Of a stretch of 64,000 bases of DNA, positions 43,394-53,511 are shown piece after piece. The stretch's first letter is position 1. The number at the start of each line of letters is the position of its first letter. This DNA is from Zobellella endophytica (GTDB lineage: Bacteria > Pseudomonadota > Gammaproteobacteria > Enterobacterales > Aeromonadaceae), in contig NZ_PXYG01000001.1 of NCBI RefSeq assembly GCF_003012775.1, positions 992,001-1,056,000 of the forward strand, in the 5' to 3' direction. The translations under genes were made by a program, and so were the position numbers. The notes below the pieces were generated by a model, which saw only the letters and a program-made list of their open reading frames with translations, was not told the origin of the DNA and made no database searches.

Positions 43394-45109
43394 ATGTTAT
43401 CCGTCGACACCCTGGCCGCCGAGTACCTGCCCAAGTGGCAGCATGTCCCCGGCTGCAAAGCCGTATTGCGCTATTTATTACACGAGCAGGCATTTATCGA
43501 ATTTGCCGAACAGTACCCGCACCTGCGCGGCCTCGACTTTGTCGAGCAGGTGCTGGACTACTTCCGCTTTCAGGTGCAGTTGCGGGAGCAGGAGCTGGAG
43601 CATATCCCGGCCACCGGCCCCCTGGTGATCATCGCCAACCATCCGATCGGCTCCCTGGACGGCCTGGCGCTGCTCAGGCTGGTTTCCCGCCTCCGGCCGG
43701 ACGTGAAGATCATGGCCAACCAGTTGCTGGCCAGGCTGCCGCCGCTGGCTTCCCTGCTGCTGCCGGTGGACAACATCAACGGCAAGACCGCCCGCGCCCA
43801 GCTCGGCGCCGTCAGCCACCACTTGTCCCTGGGCGGCGTGGTGATCGTGTTCCCCGCCGGCGAGGTCTCCCGCCTAGGGCCCAAGGGCATCCGCGATGGT
43901 CGCTGGCATTCGGGGTTCATCCGGCTGGCCACCAAGGCCAGGGCGGCCATCGTGCCCGTCCATATCCACGGCCGTAATTCCGCCCTCTTCTACCTGAGCT
44001 CCCTGGCCAGCCGCCCGCTGGGGGGGCTGCTGCTGGTGCGGGAAATGTTCCGCCAGCGGGACAAGCAGATTTCCCTGCGCATCGGCCAGCCCATCCCCTG
44101 GGAATCCTGCCGGCAGAGCGGGTTGCACGACAAGGGGCTCTGCCTGCTGTTCCGCCGTCATCTGTACCGGCTGGGCAAGGGCAAGTCCGGCCTGTTCGCC
44201 ACCCAGGCGGCGATCGCACCGCCCGAACCCCGGCAGCAATTAAAGAAGGCGGTGGAACGATGCGAGTTGCTGGGCCAGACCCACGACGGCAAGCGCATCT
44301 ACCTGACCCGGGCCAACCGGGCCGGCCATTGCGTGATACTGCGGGAAATCGGCCGCCTGCGGGAGCTGTCGTTCCGCGCCGTGGGGGAAGGCACCGGCAA
44401 GCGCCGGGATCTGGATCCTTTCGACGACGACTACTATCAGTTGATCCTGTGGGATCCCCAGGATCTGGAAATGATTGGCGCCTACCGCTTCATCCCCACC
44501 GCCGAACAACTGGTCCGGAAAGGGCCGGATGGCCTCTACAGCCATCACCTGTTCAACTACAGCGAGGCCATGCAGCCCTTCCTGGCCGAAGGCCTGGAGC
44601 TCGGCCGCAGCTTCATTCAGCCGGCCTACTGGGGCCGGCGCAGCCTGGACTACCTGTGGTTCGGCATCGGGGCCTTCCTCGCCCGCCACCCGCACTATCG
44701 CTACCTGTTCGGCCCGGTCTCATTGAGCGCCGCCCTGCCGGTGGCGGCCCGGGATCTGCTGGTGGCCTTCTACCGCCGTTATTTTCCCGCTGCCACGGCG
44801 CTGGCCCGTTCCCGTCGCCCACTGCCACCCACCTCGCCCACCCTGCTCGACACCTTCAGCGGCGAGGATTATCAGCAGGATCTGACGCGACTCAAACAGC
44901 TGCTGGACAATATGGGCGTGGCCATCCCCACCCTCTACAAGCAGTATTCGGAGCTGTGCGAGCCGGGCGGCGTGCAGTTTATCGATTTCGGCACCGATCC
45001 GGACTTTGCCGACTGCATCGACGGCCTGGTGATGGTGGATCTGCACCGGCTCAAGCCAAGCCGCTATCAGCGCTATATCGCGCCCCATTCAGCGGTCGAC
45101 GTGGCCTAG
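43394..45109 (+). CDS. OlsF-like bifunctional acyltransferase (ornithine lipid synthesis)
   Basis: A 571-residue two-domain protein. Residues about 60-270 form a PlsC-type acyltransferase with N-H-P-I-G-S-L-D (H-x4-D) and F-P-A-G-E-V-S-R; residues about 290-570 resemble the OlsB/hemolysin-like N-acyltransferase (D-D-D-Y-Y-Q-L, G-R-S-F-I-Q-P-A-Y-W-G). Such fusions in Serratia (OlsF) make ornithine lipids. That role here is inference. GGAGGAACCCGCT precedes ATG 43394; the extension to 43175 is unsupported. Confidence 0.8.
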   Translation: MLSVDTLAAEYLPKWQHVPGCKAVLRYLLHEQAFIEFAEQYPHLRGLDFVEQVLDYFRFQVQLREQELEHIPATGPLVIIANHPIGSLDGLALLRLVSRLRPDVKIMANQLLARLPPLASLLLPVDNINGKTARAQLGAVSHHLSLGGVVIVFPAGEVSRLGPKGIRDGRWHSGFIRLATKARAAIVPVHIHGRNSALFYLSSLASRPLGGLLLVREMFRQRDKQISLRIGQPIPWESCRQSGLHDKGLCLLFRRHLYRLGKGKSGLFATQAAIAPPEPRQQLKKAVERCELLGQTHDGKRIYLTRANRAGHCVILREIGRLRELSFRAVGEGTGKRRDLDPFDDDYYQLILWDPQDLEMIGAYRFIPTAEQLVRKGPDGLYSHHLFNYSEAMQPFLAEGLELGRSFIQPAYWGRRSLDYLWFGIGAFLARHPHYRYLFGPVSLSAALPVAARDLLVAFYRRYFPAATALARSRRPLPPTSPTLLDTFSGEDYQQDLTRLKQLLDNMGVAIPTLYKQYSELCEPGGVQFIDFGTDPDFADCIDGLVMVDLHRLKPSRYQRYIAPHSAVDVA

Positions 45110-45361
45110 ATCCCGCTCCGGCGCTATCTTGTCCCGCAGCCGCCGCTTGATTTCCTTGGCTTCGGGAAAGCCCTCGTCCACCACCCGGCACCAGATGAGC
45201 TCGCCGTCCACGTAAATCTGGAACTGGCCCTTTTCCCCCGGGATCAGGGCCACCTCGCCCACCTCGTCGGCAAAGCTTGACAGTATTTCCTGCGCCAGCC
45301 AGGCCGAACGCAACATCCAGCGACACAGGGTGCAATAGCGAATTTCCACTCTGGGTTTCAT
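45089..45361 (-). CDS. SelT/SelW/SelH family (Rdx) thioredoxin-like protein
   Basis: A 90-residue protein with C-T-L-C near residue 9, the redox motif of the Rdx family, followed by W-M-L-R-S-A-W-L-A-Q-E-I-L. A cysteine stands where selenoproteins have selenocysteine. Role unknown. ATG at 45361 follows GGAGGAGA. Its 3' end overlaps the convergent olsF-like gene by 21 bp. It may be cotranscribed with the membrane protein gene upstream. Confidence 0.85.
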   Translation of the reverse strand: MKPRVEIRYCTLCRWMLRSAWLAQEILSSFADEVGEVALIPGEKGQFQIYVDGELIWCRVVDEGFPEAKEIKRRLRDKIAPERDLGHVDR

Positions 45362-45414
45362 GATGTCTCCTCCAAAAAGCGCCAGCATGCCCCAGGTCGT
45401 CGAGCGGGTAAAGT

Positions 45415-45443
45415 ATCAACGGGCGCCGGCGGCGCCCGTTGAT
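45415..45443. terminator. Long GC palindrome between membrane protein and SelW-like gene
   Basis: The arms ATCAACGGGCGCC and GGCGCCCGTTGAT (13 bp each, with a 3-base loop) form a very stable hairpin without a T-run. It could be an attenuating or mRNA-stabilising structure. Confidence 0.5.
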
Positions 45444-45445
45444 AC

Positions 45446-46177
45446 TCAATACAGTGAATCCTGCGGCCAGACCAGCCAGAGGCTGAGCGCCCCCACCAGC
45501 AGGGTGGCGACCACCGCCGCCAGGGAGGCCGGCCAGGCTCCCCGACGGCGCAGGCCCTGTTCGACCAGAGGCGGCACCAGCGCCAGCAACACCAGCCACC
45601 AGTCCATGGGGATAAACTGCCAGCACAGGGTCAGCAACAGCACATAGGCACCGGCCATGGCGGCGTCGGCACTCCCCCTGGTCAGCCCCGCCAGCCACAG
45701 GAAGCCGGCCAGCACCGCCATGGCGCCCATGACCTGAGCCAGCAACAGGCTGCCGCCGAGGGCCACGACCAGGGCAAACATGCCCGCCCCCAGCACAACG
45801 CCCGGGCCCGCCCGCCCGGGCACGCCGCGCCACTCGCGCCAGCCCTGCCACAGCCAGAACGCCACCAGCCCCAGTATCGCCTCGGGATAACGGGGCAACA
45901 GCGTCCACAGCGCCAGCAGGAAGACCCCGCTGACCAGCCCCCAGTGGAGCAGCCGTCCCGCCTGGCCCGGTACCAGCGCCGCCAGGGCCGGCGCCCAGAA
46001 CACGAAAGGCAGCCAGTGTATGCCCCGGCTCGGCCAGAAATACCAGCTGGATGCCCAGCCGATGGTGACCCATACCGCCAATCCTGCCACCCACCAGAAT
46101 GCAGACGGGCGCCACCAACCGATGACGCCCGCTGCAATGGCCGGTAACAGGGTCTGAATCAGCAGATCCAAGCCCAT
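45446..46177 (-). CDS. Polytopic membrane protein of unknown function
   Basis: A 243-residue, tryptophan-rich, strongly hydrophobic protein with about eight membrane segments (starting M-G-L-D-L-L-I-Q-T-L-L-P). I do not recognise a family. The start has GGAGGGGG upstream. It begins 14 bp after the yceI-family stop on the same strand, so the two are probably cotranscribed. Confidence 0.7.
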   Translation of the reverse strand: MGLDLLIQTLLPAIAAGVIGWWRPSAFWWVAGLAVWVTIGWASSWYFWPSRGIHWLPFVFWAPALAALVPGQAGRLLHWGLVSGVFLLALWTLLPRYPEAILGLVAFWLWQGWREWRGVPGRAGPGVVLGAGMFALVVALGGSLLLAQVMGAMAVLAGFLWLAGLTRGSADAAMAGAYVLLLTLCWQFIPMDWWLVLLALVPPLVEQGLRRRGAWPASLAAVVATLLVGALSLWLVWPQDSLY

Positions 46178-46191
46178 ATCACCCCCTCCGG

Positions 46192-46752
46192 TTACTGACG
46201 AATACCTTCGATGAACAGCTTGAGGGTGACCTCGTCGCCCACCCCGGGCAGACCGTAGGACATGCCGAAGTCACTGCGCTTGATTTGTGCCTGAGCATTG
46301 AAGCCGTTGCGGAAACCGCCCCAGGGATCGTCCCCTTCACCGATAAAGCCGACGTCGAAGGTGACCGGCCTGGTCACGCCGTGTACGGTCAGTTCGCCGC
46401 TGAGTTTGCCGCTTTCCTTGCTGCCTTCATAGCCGGTGCTCTCGAAGCTCAGGGTCGGATACTGACGGACATCGAAGAAATCGGGGCTGCGCAAGTGCTT
46501 GTCGCGCTCTTCATGGTTGGTGTCGACACTCTCGGCCTGAATGGTGAAACTCACCTCGGTGGCGGCGATGTCGTCGTCATCGACACTGTAGGTACCTTCA
46601 AATTCATTAAAGCGACCCATCAGGGTGCTGACTCCCAGGTGATTGATTTCAAACACGACGGTAGTGTGTGCCGGGTCCACCTTGAAATCGGCGGCCAGCG
46701 CGGTTCCGCTCAGCAATAAGGAGGACAGCAAGAGGGTGGCGGTGGTTTTCAT
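46192..46752 (-). CDS. YceI family periplasmic protein
   Basis: A 186-residue protein with a signal peptide of about 22 residues ending A-L-A-A, then a YceI lipocalin-like barrel (V-D-P-A-H-T-T-V-V-F-E-I-N-H-L-G and L-T-V-H-G-V-T-R-P-V). The family binds polyisoprenoids in some members; the role here is unknown. ATG at 46752 has GGAG upstream; residues before it in the longer frame are not signal-like. It is divergent from a LysR gene. Confidence 0.88.
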   Translation of the reverse strand: MKTTATLLLSSLLLSGTALAADFKVDPAHTTVVFEINHLGVSTLMGRFNEFEGTYSVDDDDIAATEVSFTIQAESVDTNHEERDKHLRSPDFFDVRQYPTLSFESTGYEGSKESGKLSGELTVHGVTRPVTFDVGFIGEGDDPWGGFRNGFNAQAQIKRSDFGMSYGLPGVGDEVTLKLFIEGIRQ

Positions 46753-46878
46753 GAAATTCTCCATTTTATTAGTCGGCGCGTTATCCACGCGTTTCTGTTC
46801 GTTTTCGATGGTAGAACGCCTTGAAAAAGAGAACAATCTCTTCTTAAATAAAACATTATTAACTATAGGTAAAAAATA

Positions 46879-47781
46879 ATGGATCAGCTATCGGCTATCC
46901 GGGTCTTTTGTAAGGTAGTAGAGCTGCAAAGTTTTACCAAGGCCGCCCAGCAACTCGATCTCTCGGTGGCCATGGTGTCGAAGCAGGTCAATCTGCTGGA
47001 ACAGCATCTCGATGCCCGGCTGCTGATGCGCACCACCCGCCGGGTCAGTGTCACCGAAGCCGGCCACCTCTATTACGAGAAATGCCATGCCATCCTGGCC
47101 GAGCTGGAGCTGGCCAACGCCCTGATCTCCGAACACAGTCGCCGGCCGAGCGGCAGGATCCGCATCTCGGTACCGATGGACTTCGGCACCCTCAAGGTGG
47201 CCCCGCTGCTGGCGGACTTCAACCGGCGCTATCCGGATATCCGGCTCGACCTGGAATACAGCGACCGGCTGGTGGCCCTGGTGGAGGAAAATTTCGATCT
47301 GGCGCTGCGTATCGGCACCCTGGCGGATTCGTCCCTGATCGCCCGTCCGCTGGCGCAGGTGACCATGGTCACCTGCGCCTCGCCCGGTTACCTGGCGCAA
47401 CACGGCACCCCGACCCACCCGGATCACCTCGCCGAACACAGTTGCCTGCTCTATACCCTGAGCGAACCCCAATGGACCTACAGCCACGCCGGCCGCACCT
47501 ATCACGTGCGACCCAAAGGCATCATGCGCGCCAACACCGGCCGGGCCCTGGCACTGGCCGCCAGCCAGGGCATGGGAGTGATCATGCAGCCTCATTTCAT
47601 CGTCGACGACTACCTGGACAACGGCACCCTGGTGCCGTTGCTCGAGCGCTTCAAGCTGCCGGTGCTGACCCTCAACCTGGTCTATCCGCACCGGCACTTT
47701 TTACCCAGCAGAGTGAAATGCTTTGTGGATTACATGGAAAGCTGCTTCAGGCAGGCGGCGGGACACTCCCCCACCAATTAG
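46879..47781 (+). CDS. LysR-family transcriptional regulator
   Basis: A 300-residue LysR regulator ([15 protein letters not shown]) with the helix-turn-helix at about residues 5-62. It is divergent from the yceI-type gene with 126 bp between starts and is a candidate regulator of that operon. Its last codons overlap the convergent folE stop by 4 bp. Confidence 0.9.
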   Translation: MDQLSAIRVFCKVVELQSFTKAAQQLDLSVAMVSKQVNLLEQHLDARLLMRTTRRVSVTEAGHLYYEKCHAILAELELANALISEHSRRPSGRIRISVPMDFGTLKVAPLLADFNRRYPDIRLDLEYSDRLVALVEENFDLALRIGTLADSSLIARPLAQVTMVTCASPGYLAQHGTPTHPDHLAEHSCLLYTLSEPQWTYSHAGRTYHVRPKGIMRANTGRALALAASQGMGVIMQPHFIVDDYLDNGTLVPLLERFKLPVLTLNLVYPHRHFLPSRVKCFVDYMESCFRQAAGHSPTN

Positions 47782-48434
47782 CGAACCGCGCCGCTCAGGA
47801 ATTCCTGGCGGGTAGCGGGACGGCTCTTGAAGATGCCGCCGAGCGAAGTGGTGGTGGTACTGCTGGTAGCGTCCATCACCCCCCGGGCCTTGACGCAGTA
47901 ATGGGTCGCGGTGATGCTGACCGCCACGTCTTCCGATTCCAGCAGGGTCTGCAGCGCCACCAGCACCTGCTGGTTCAGCCGCTCCTGCACCTGGGGCCGG
48001 CGGGCAAAAAACTGTACGATACGGTTGATCTTGGACAGGCCGATGACTTTGCCCCGGGGGATGTAGGCCACGGTGGCGGTACCGTCTATGGTCACGAAAT
48101 GGTGTTCGCAGGTGCTGGTGAGGGTGATGTCCCGCACCTGGACCATTTCATCCACCTTCATCTTGTTGTCGATCAGGGTTATCTTGGGGAAATGCGCATA
48201 ATCCAGCCCCGAGAAAATCTCCCGGACATACATCTTGGCGATGCGCTCGGGGGTTTCGGCCAGGCTGTCGTCTTCCAGATCCAGCCCCAGCACATCCATC
48301 ATTTCGGTCATCAGCCCGGCAATGCGCGTCTGTTTTTCATCCGGGGTCAGGTCATTGCTCCGCATGGGTGTTTCCAACCCGCGGGCTTCCAGGGCAGAAC
48401 GGACCCGGATAGCAGCATCGCTCAAAGTGGTCAT
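47778..48434 (-). CDS. folE: GTP cyclohydrolase I
   Basis: A 218-residue enzyme that converts GTP to dihydroneopterin triphosphate, the first step of folate synthesis. Zinc ligands are visible in S-T-C-E-H-H-F and H-Y-C-V-K-A-R-G. It is divergent from moeA across 149 bp. Both pathways use GTP-derived pterins, although moeA acts late in cofactor insertion. Confidence 0.96.
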   Translation of the reverse strand: MTTLSDAAIRVRSALEARGLETPMRSNDLTPDEKQTRIAGLMTEMMDVLGLDLEDDSLAETPERIAKMYVREIFSGLDYAHFPKITLIDNKMKVDEMVQVRDITLTSTCEHHFVTIDGTATVAYIPRGKVIGLSKINRIVQFFARRPQVQERLNQQVLVALQTLLESEDVAVSITATHYCVKARGVMDATSSTTTTSLGGIFKSRPATRQEFLSGAVR

Positions 48435-48583
48435 GGCAGTCTCCGTTGGAGCATTAGAACTGAACAGAATGGTAGTGCATTTGAGGCCCGCTGTGAATGG
48501 TGCATTATCATGCCAAGAAATATGACAAAAGTTGTTTGAGTCTGAAATAATAACCCTATGCCTTATATAACCAGGTAACCAAG

Positions 48584-49825
48584 ATGGCCCTTACCGATTG
48601 CTGCAGCCAACCCGGCCTGCGCCCCTATCTCGACGCCAAGACCGAGATGCTCAACCGCCTCGACCCCGTCGTCGACACCAACATCATCCCGCTCGAGCAG
48701 GCCCTCAATACCATACTGGCCGATGCGGTGACCTCTCCCATCGACGTGCCCTCCTTCGCCAATTCGGCCATGGACGGCTACGCCCTGCGTGCGGAAGACG
48801 TGCAGGACGGCGTCGGTCTGCAGCTGGTCGGCACCAGCCTGGCCGGGCATCCCTTCGGCGGCAAGGTCAAGGCAGGGGAATGCGTGCGCATCATGACCGG
48901 GGCCGCCCTGCCTCTGGGGGCCGACACCGTGGTGATGCAGGAGAATTGCCATTCGGAGCACAATGTCGTCACTCCCCGCGGGCCGGTGACGGCCGGCCAG
49001 CATGTACGCCATCCGGCGGAAGACCTGGCCCAGGGCGAGCGGGTGTTCGAGGCCGGCGCCCGGGTCAATGCCCGGATGTTGTCGGTGCTCTCCTCCCTCG
49101 GGCTGGAGCAGCTCAGCGTCTACCGACCGCTGCGGGTGGCGCTGCTGTCCACCGGTGATGAACTCAGGGCCCCCGGCGAGCTGCTGGCCCCGGGGGACAT
49201 CTACGACTCCAATCGCATCGGGGTGCAGGCGATGCTGGGCCGGCTCGGAATGGAAGTGCTCGATTACGGCATCATCCCCGACGATCCCGCCCTTATCCGC
49301 CAGGCCTTCCTGAAGGCTGCCATCGAGGCCGATGCCATCATTACCTCCGGCGGGGTGTCGGTGGGCGATGCGGACTACACCAAGCAGGTGCTGGAAGAGG
49401 TCGGTCACATCGGCTTCTGGAAGCTGGCCATCAAGCCGGGCAAGCCCTTCGCCTTCGGCCATGTCGGCGACTGCGCCTTCTTCGGCCTGCCCGGCAACCC
49501 GGTGTCCGCCGCCGTGACCTTCCACCTGCTGGTGCGCCCGGCCCTGGCCCGCCTCGCCGGCGAGCGGCTCGCGCCCACCCTGACCCTGCAGGCCCGAGCC
49601 CTGATGCCGTTCAAGAAGGCACCGGGGCGGATGGATTTCCAGCGCGCTTTCGCCAGGGTGTTGCCGGACGGCGGCCTGGGGGTGGTCTCGGCCGGTTCCC
49701 AGAGCTCGGCGGTGTTCAGCGCCATGGCCGAGGCCAACTGCCTGCTGCACCTGGAGCAGGACAGGGGCAATGTGGCCGAAGGCGAGACGGTCACCCTGGA
49801 GCTCATTGACGGGTTGTACTGGTAA
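48584..49825 (+). CDS. moeA: Molybdopterin molybdenumtransferase MoeA
   Basis: A 413-residue enzyme that inserts molybdate into adenylylated molybdopterin. N-S-A-M-D-G-Y-A and the [15 protein letters not shown] block are conserved, and S-T-G-D-E-L and G-G-V-S-V-G-D-x-D mark the MoaB/MogA-like domain. Its stop overlaps the moeB start as TAATG. The AGGT before the start is a weak ribosome binding site. Confidence 0.97.
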   Translation: MALTDCCSQPGLRPYLDAKTEMLNRLDPVVDTNIIPLEQALNTILADAVTSPIDVPSFANSAMDGYALRAEDVQDGVGLQLVGTSLAGHPFGGKVKAGECVRIMTGAALPLGADTVVMQENCHSEHNVVTPRGPVTAGQHVRHPAEDLAQGERVFEAGARVNARMLSVLSSLGLEQLSVYRPLRVALLSTGDELRAPGELLAPGDIYDSNRIGVQAMLGRLGMEVLDYGIIPDDPALIRQAFLKAAIEADAIITSGGVSVGDADYTKQVLEEVGHIGFWKLAIKPGKPFAFGHVGDCAFFGLPGNPVSAAVTFHLLVRPALARLAGERLAPTLTLQARALMPFKKAPGRMDFQRAFARVLPDGGLGVVSAGSQSSAVFSAMAEANCLLHLEQDRGNVAEGETVTLELIDGLYW

Positions 49826-50589
49826 TGGCCGAACTCGGTGACCAGGAGTGGCTGCGCTACAACCGCCAGATAGTGCTGCGCCAGTTCGATATCGACGGCC
49901 AGGAGGCCCTGAAAAATGCCTCTGTGCTGATGATCGGCGCCGGCGGCCTGGGCTGTGCCGCCGGCCAGTACCTGGCGGTGGCCGGGGTCGGCCGCCTTAC
50001 CCTGGTGGACCACGATGTGGTGGAGCTGTCCAACCTGCAGCGGCAGGTGCTGCACCAGGACGCGGATCTGGGCCGGCCCAAGGTGGACTCGGCCGCCGAC
50101 AGTCTGCGCGCCGCCAACCCCTATCTTGAGGTGACTACCCATGCGGTTCGGGCCGACGAGGCGCTGCTGCGCTCACTTATCCCGCAACACCAGCTGGTAC
50201 TGGACGGCACCGATAACCTGGAGACCCGCCAGCTGGTGAACCGGCTGTGTTTCGAGACCAAGGTGCCGCTGATATCGGCGGCGGTGATCCGCATGGAAGG
50301 CCAGCTCAGCGTCTTTACCTACGGCGAGGACGAGCCCTGCTACGCCTGTCTGAGCCGGCTGATGGGGGGCGCGGTGCTGAGCTGCGTGGAAGCCGGGGTG
50401 CTGGCGCCCATGGTAGGGGTGATGGGGGCGCTGCAAGCCCTGGAGGCGGTCAAGCTGCTGGCGGGCATGGGCCGTTCACCCCGCGGCAAGCTGCTGCTGG
50501 TCGACGGCTTGCAACTCGGTACCCGCGAACTGGCCCTGCCCAAGGCGCCGGATTGCCCGGTGTGCGGACAGTCGCCGTACCAGCCCTGA
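49825..50589 (+). CDS. moeB: Molybdopterin-synthase adenylyltransferase MoeB
   Basis: A 254-residue E1-like enzyme that adenylates the C-terminal glycine of MoaD. It has the nucleotide loop G-A-G-G-L-G-C near residue 38, the active-site region near S-C-V-E-A-G-V-L-A-P, and zinc cysteines in C-Y-A-C and C-P-V-C. Coupled to moeA by a one-base overlap and convergent with moaE. Confidence 0.97.
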   Translation: MAELGDQEWLRYNRQIVLRQFDIDGQEALKNASVLMIGAGGLGCAAGQYLAVAGVGRLTLVDHDVVELSNLQRQVLHQDADLGRPKVDSAADSLRAANPYLEVTTHAVRADEALLRSLIPQHQLVLDGTDNLETRQLVNRLCFETKVPLISAAVIRMEGQLSVFTYGEDEPCYACLSRLMGGAVLSCVEAGVLAPMVGVMGALQALEAVKLLAGMGRSPRGKLLLVDGLQLGTRELALPKAPDCPVCGQSPYQP

Positions 50590-50615
50590 CCGGCACGGCG
50601 TTCAACGCCCGGGGG

Positions 50616-51059
50616 CTACCACTTCTGGGCGGCTTGGGTATCGCTGTCTTTCGCCTCCACCCAACGCTCCTCGCCGCCGGCCGTGGTTTCCTTCTTCCAG
50701 AAGGGGGCCCGGGTCTTGAGGTAGTCCATGATGAAGTGGCAGGCTTCGAACGCCGCTTCCCGGTGGGCGCTCGCCACCCCGACGAACACGATTTGATCGC
50801 CGAGCTCGAGCCGGCCCACCCGGTGGATCACCCGGCAATCCAGCAGCGACCAGCGCCGGTGCGCCTCTTCCACTATCTGCGCCAGCGAGTGCTCGGTCAT
50901 GCCAGGGTAATGTTCCAGCGTCATGCCGCTGACCGCCGCCCCCTGGTTCATCTCCCGTACCTTGCCGACGAAGGTCACCACGGCGCCGGTCTGGTGCGAG
51001 CGGCTGAGGGCGGCGTATTCGGCGCCCAGCTCGAAGTCTTCGGTCTGTACCCGGATCAT
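50616..51059 (-). CDS. moaE: Molybdopterin synthase large subunit MoaE
   Basis: A 147-residue subunit that, with MoaD, adds dithiolene sulfur to precursor Z. F-V-G-K-V-R-E and the A-S-A-H-R-E-A-A-F-E-A segment are conserved. ATG at 51059 follows the moaD stop by one base; the longer frame to 51101 overlaps moaD and is less likely. It is the last gene of moaB-moaC-moaD-moaE. Confidence 0.96.
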   Translation of the reverse strand: MIRVQTEDFELGAEYAALSRSHQTGAVVTFVGKVREMNQGAAVSGMTLEHYPGMTEHSLAQIVEEAHRRWSLLDCRVIHRVGRLELGDQIVFVGVASAHREAAFEACHFIMDYLKTRAPFWKKETTAGGEERWVEAKDSDTQAAQKW

Positions 51060-51060
51060 C

Positions 51061-51306
51061 TCAGCCTCCCGTGACCGGCGGAAAGAAGGCGACCTCATCA
51101 CCGGCCTGGATGGGGGTGTCCAGCGGCACTATGGTGTGGTTGACCGCCGCCAGCAGCCTGTCGTCGGACAGCGCCAGCGCCCACTTGTCACCGCGCCCGA
51201 CCAGGGCCTGGCGCAGGGCCTCGACGTTGCCATAGTCCTCGGTCAGGCTGAGTTCATCCTCGCCCACCAGTTCGCGTACCTGCGCGAAAAATACCACCTT
51301 GATCAT
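51061..51306 (-). CDS. moaD: Molybdopterin synthase sulfur carrier subunit MoaD
   Basis: An 81-residue ubiquitin-like protein ending P-V-T-G-G; the terminal Gly-Gly is adenylated by MoeB and thiocarboxylated. Its start overlaps the moaC stop by 4 bp (ATGA). Confidence 0.96.
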   Translation of the reverse strand: MIKVVFFAQVRELVGEDELSLTEDYGNVEALRQALVGRGDKWALALSDDRLLAAVNHTIVPLDTPIQAGDEVAFFPPVTGG

Positions 51307-51779
51307 GACGCTTTAAAGTCTCCCGATTTACCGCCCCGCTTCTCCAGCAGGCGGACGCCTTCGATGCGCATGTCCTTCTGCACCGCCTTACACATATCAT
51401 AGATGGTCAGGGCCGCCACCGAGGCGGCGGTGAGTGCTTCCATCTCCACCCCGGTCTGCCCCGCCAGCTTGCAGTAGCTCTCGATACGGACCCCGCCCCG
51501 CCCGGTGTCGGCATGCAAGTTGACTTCCACCTTGGACAGCGCCAGCGGATGGCAGAGGGGAATGAGATCGGCGGTTTTCTTCGCCGCCATGATGCCGGCG
51601 ATACGAGCGGTGGCGAACACGTCCCCCTTGTGGTGTCGTCCGCCGAGGATCAGCTGCAGGGTGTCGGGTGCCATCAGCACCCAGGCCTCGGCCCGGGCCT
51701 CGCGCACCGTCACCGCCTTGGCACTCACGTCCACCATGTTGGCCTCGCCCGAGGCGTTGATATGGGTAAAGTCACTCAT
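51303..51779 (-). CDS. moaC: Cyclic pyranopterin monophosphate synthase MoaC
   Basis: A 158-residue enzyme forming precursor Z from the MoaA product. The motif L-I-P-L-C-H-P-L and the G-V-E-M-E-A-L-T-A stretch are conserved. It lies 4 bp after moaB and overlaps moaD. Confidence 0.97.
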   Translation of the reverse strand: MSDFTHINASGEANMVDVSAKAVTVREARAEAWVLMAPDTLQLILGGRHHKGDVFATARIAGIMAAKKTADLIPLCHPLALSKVEVNLHADTGRGGVRIESYCKLAGQTGVEMEALTAASVAALTIYDMCKAVQKDMRIEGVRLLEKRGGKSGDFKAS

Positions 51780-51783
51780 GAGG

Positions 51784-52293
51784 CTACACCAGGTGCTGCA
51801 CGAAGTTGCAGGGCTTGTGGCGGGCGTCGAGCTGCTCGGCCAGGATACCGTTCCAACCGGTGCGGCAGGCGCCGGTGGAGCCGGGCATGCAGAACACGGC
51901 GGTGCGGTTAGCCAGGCCGCCGAGGGCCCGGCTTTGCACCGTGGAGGTGCCCAGCTCCTGGTAGGTGATATGGCGGAACAGCTCGCCGAAACCGTCGATC
52001 ACCGTGTCCAGCAGCGGGCCCACCGCCTCGGGGGTGGTATCGCGGCCGGTGAAGCCGGTACCGCCGGTGATCAGCACCACCTGTACCTCTGCGCTGGCAA
52101 TCCAGCGGGAGACCAGGGCGCGGATGTCATACTTGTCATCCTTGAGGATGACCTTCTCCACCAGATGATGACCTGCACCGGTCAGCGCCTCGGCCAGGAA
52201 GCGGCCCGAGCTGTCGGTGTCTTCGTTACGGGTATCGGAAACGGTCAGCACCGCGATGTTCAGGGGCACGAAGGCCGGGCTTGCATGACTCAT
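51784..52293 (-). CDS. moaB: Molybdenum cofactor biosynthesis protein MoaB
   Basis: A 169-residue MoaB/MogA-family protein ([23 protein letters not shown]) that adenylates molybdopterin or assists that step. GAGGA precedes the start. It is the first gene of the moaBCDE operon, with the nap terminator upstream, so it needs its own promoter; an A/T-rich stretch at 52310-52345 is suitable. moaA lies apart, on the other side of nap. Confidence 0.95.
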   Translation of the reverse strand: MSHASPAFVPLNIAVLTVSDTRNEDTDSSGRFLAEALTGAGHHLVEKVILKDDKYDIRALVSRWIASAEVQVVLITGGTGFTGRDTTPEAVGPLLDTVIDGFGELFRHITYQELGTSTVQSRALGGLANRTAVFCMPGSTGACRTGWNGILAEQLDARHKPCNFVQHLV

Positions 52294-52365
52294 GGTGTCC
52301 TCGCACTAATTTCACATAAAGATAATAATTGAACCATTTTCGCACAGCGTCACGGAAGGTCAATG

Positions 52366-52407
52366 TGCAAAACAACAAAGCCTGGGGCAATAATGCCACA
52401 GGCTTTG
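52366..52407 (-). terminator. Terminator of the nap operon
   Basis: On the minus strand an imperfect stem built on AAAGCCTG/CAGGCTTT is followed by a T-rich tail. It lies between napC and moaB. Confidence 0.75.
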
Positions 52408-52428
52408 ACGTCATTCATGAACGGATGC

Positions 52429-53022
52429 TCAGAAACCTTCGACACCACGCATATTGGGCAACTGATGGGCGATGCCCTTGTGGCAGTCGATGCAGGTCTT
52501 CTCGCCGCTGGCCAGGGAGGTGGAGTGGGCCCCGGCGGCACGGCTGCCCTGCACGCTGAAGTCCATGTAGTCGAAGTTGTGACAGTTGCGGCATTCGCGC
52601 GAATCGGTTTCCTTCATCCGCTGCCATTCCCGCTCCGCCATGTGGCGGCGATGGGCCTCGAACTTTTCCGGGGTATCGATGATGCCGGTGATCTTGCCCC
52701 ATACCTCCTTCGATGCCGCTATCTTGCGCACTATCTTGTGGGTCCACTCATGGGGCACATGGCAGTCCGGGCAACTGGCCCGCACCCCGGAGCGGTTGGC
52801 GTAGTGGATGGTATCCCGGTACTCCTGATAGACGTTGTCCTGCATTTCATGGCAGCCGATACAGAACTGCTCGGTGTTGGTCACCTCCAGCGCGGTGTTG
52901 AAGCCACCCCAGAAGATGACGCCGCCGAAGAAACCGAATACCAACACTACCCCCACCGCCACCTTGCTCGGGGAACGAAAAACTCGCCACAGCCGCTTAA
53001 GCAGGCTTTTTTTCTCCGCCAT
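52429..53022 (-). CDS. napC: Tetraheme c-type cytochrome NapC
   Basis: A 197-residue NapC/NirT protein with one N-terminal membrane anchor (about residues 20-42) and four heme sites: C-I-G-C-H, C-P-D-C-H, C-R-N-C-H and C-I-D-C-H. It passes electrons from quinol to NapB and NapA in the periplasm. It is the last gene of napFDABC, 9 bp after napB. Confidence 0.97.
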   Translation of the reverse strand: MAEKKSLLKRLWRVFRSPSKVAVGVVLVFGFFGGVIFWGGFNTALEVTNTEQFCIGCHEMQDNVYQEYRDTIHYANRSGVRASCPDCHVPHEWTHKIVRKIAASKEVWGKITGIIDTPEKFEAHRRHMAEREWQRMKETDSRECRNCHNFDYMDFSVQGSRAAGAHSTSLASGEKTCIDCHKGIAHQLPNMRGVEGF

Positions 53023-53031
53023 AAAGGCTCC

Positions 53032-53499
53032 TTACCGCAGGGATTCAACGGGAGTGAAGGTGTTCTCGACCAGCGGCTTGGCGTCGGTCTGCGGCACATG
53101 GCACTGCAGGCAGAAATAACGCCGCGGGCTGATGTCGCCCAGGGTCATGCCGTCCCGGGTCTCGAAGTGGGTCGGGCTGACCCGGGGCGCATTGCGGGAC
53201 GCCGCATTTCTCCAGCCGTGGCAGGCCAGGCAGCGGTTGACCTTGAGATCCACCTCGTAGCCCCGTATCTGATGGGGCACCAGCGGCGGCTGGTGGATGT
53301 ACTGCCGATCCTGAATGCCCTGATCCTTGACCGGATCTTTGAGCCGCTCCGCATCCTTGTTGAGCTGCAGGGGAGTGTCCCCCTGCAGTGAGTGCAGCTT
53401 GCCGGTATGGGCGTCGAGATCTTCGATCTGGGCCTGCACCAGGCCCACCCAGGACGCCAGCAACAGGGTGGCGATTAGCTTCATCGTTTTTATCATCAT
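53032..53499 (-). CDS. napB: Diheme cytochrome subunit NapB of periplasmic nitrate reductase
   Basis: A 155-residue protein with a signal peptide ending near V-Q-A-Q and two heme sites, C-L-A-C-H and C-L-Q-C-H. It is the electron-transfer partner of NapA. The start has GGAGAAAC upstream and follows the napA stop by 12 bp. Confidence 0.96.
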   Translation of the reverse strand: MMIKTMKLIATLLLASWVGLVQAQIEDLDAHTGKLHSLQGDTPLQLNKDAERLKDPVKDQGIQDRQYIHQPPLVPHQIRGYEVDLKVNRCLACHGWRNAASRNAPRVSPTHFETRDGMTLGDISPRRYFCLQCHVPQTDAKPLVENTFTPVESLR

Positions 53500-53511
53500 G
53501 TTTCTCCGCCG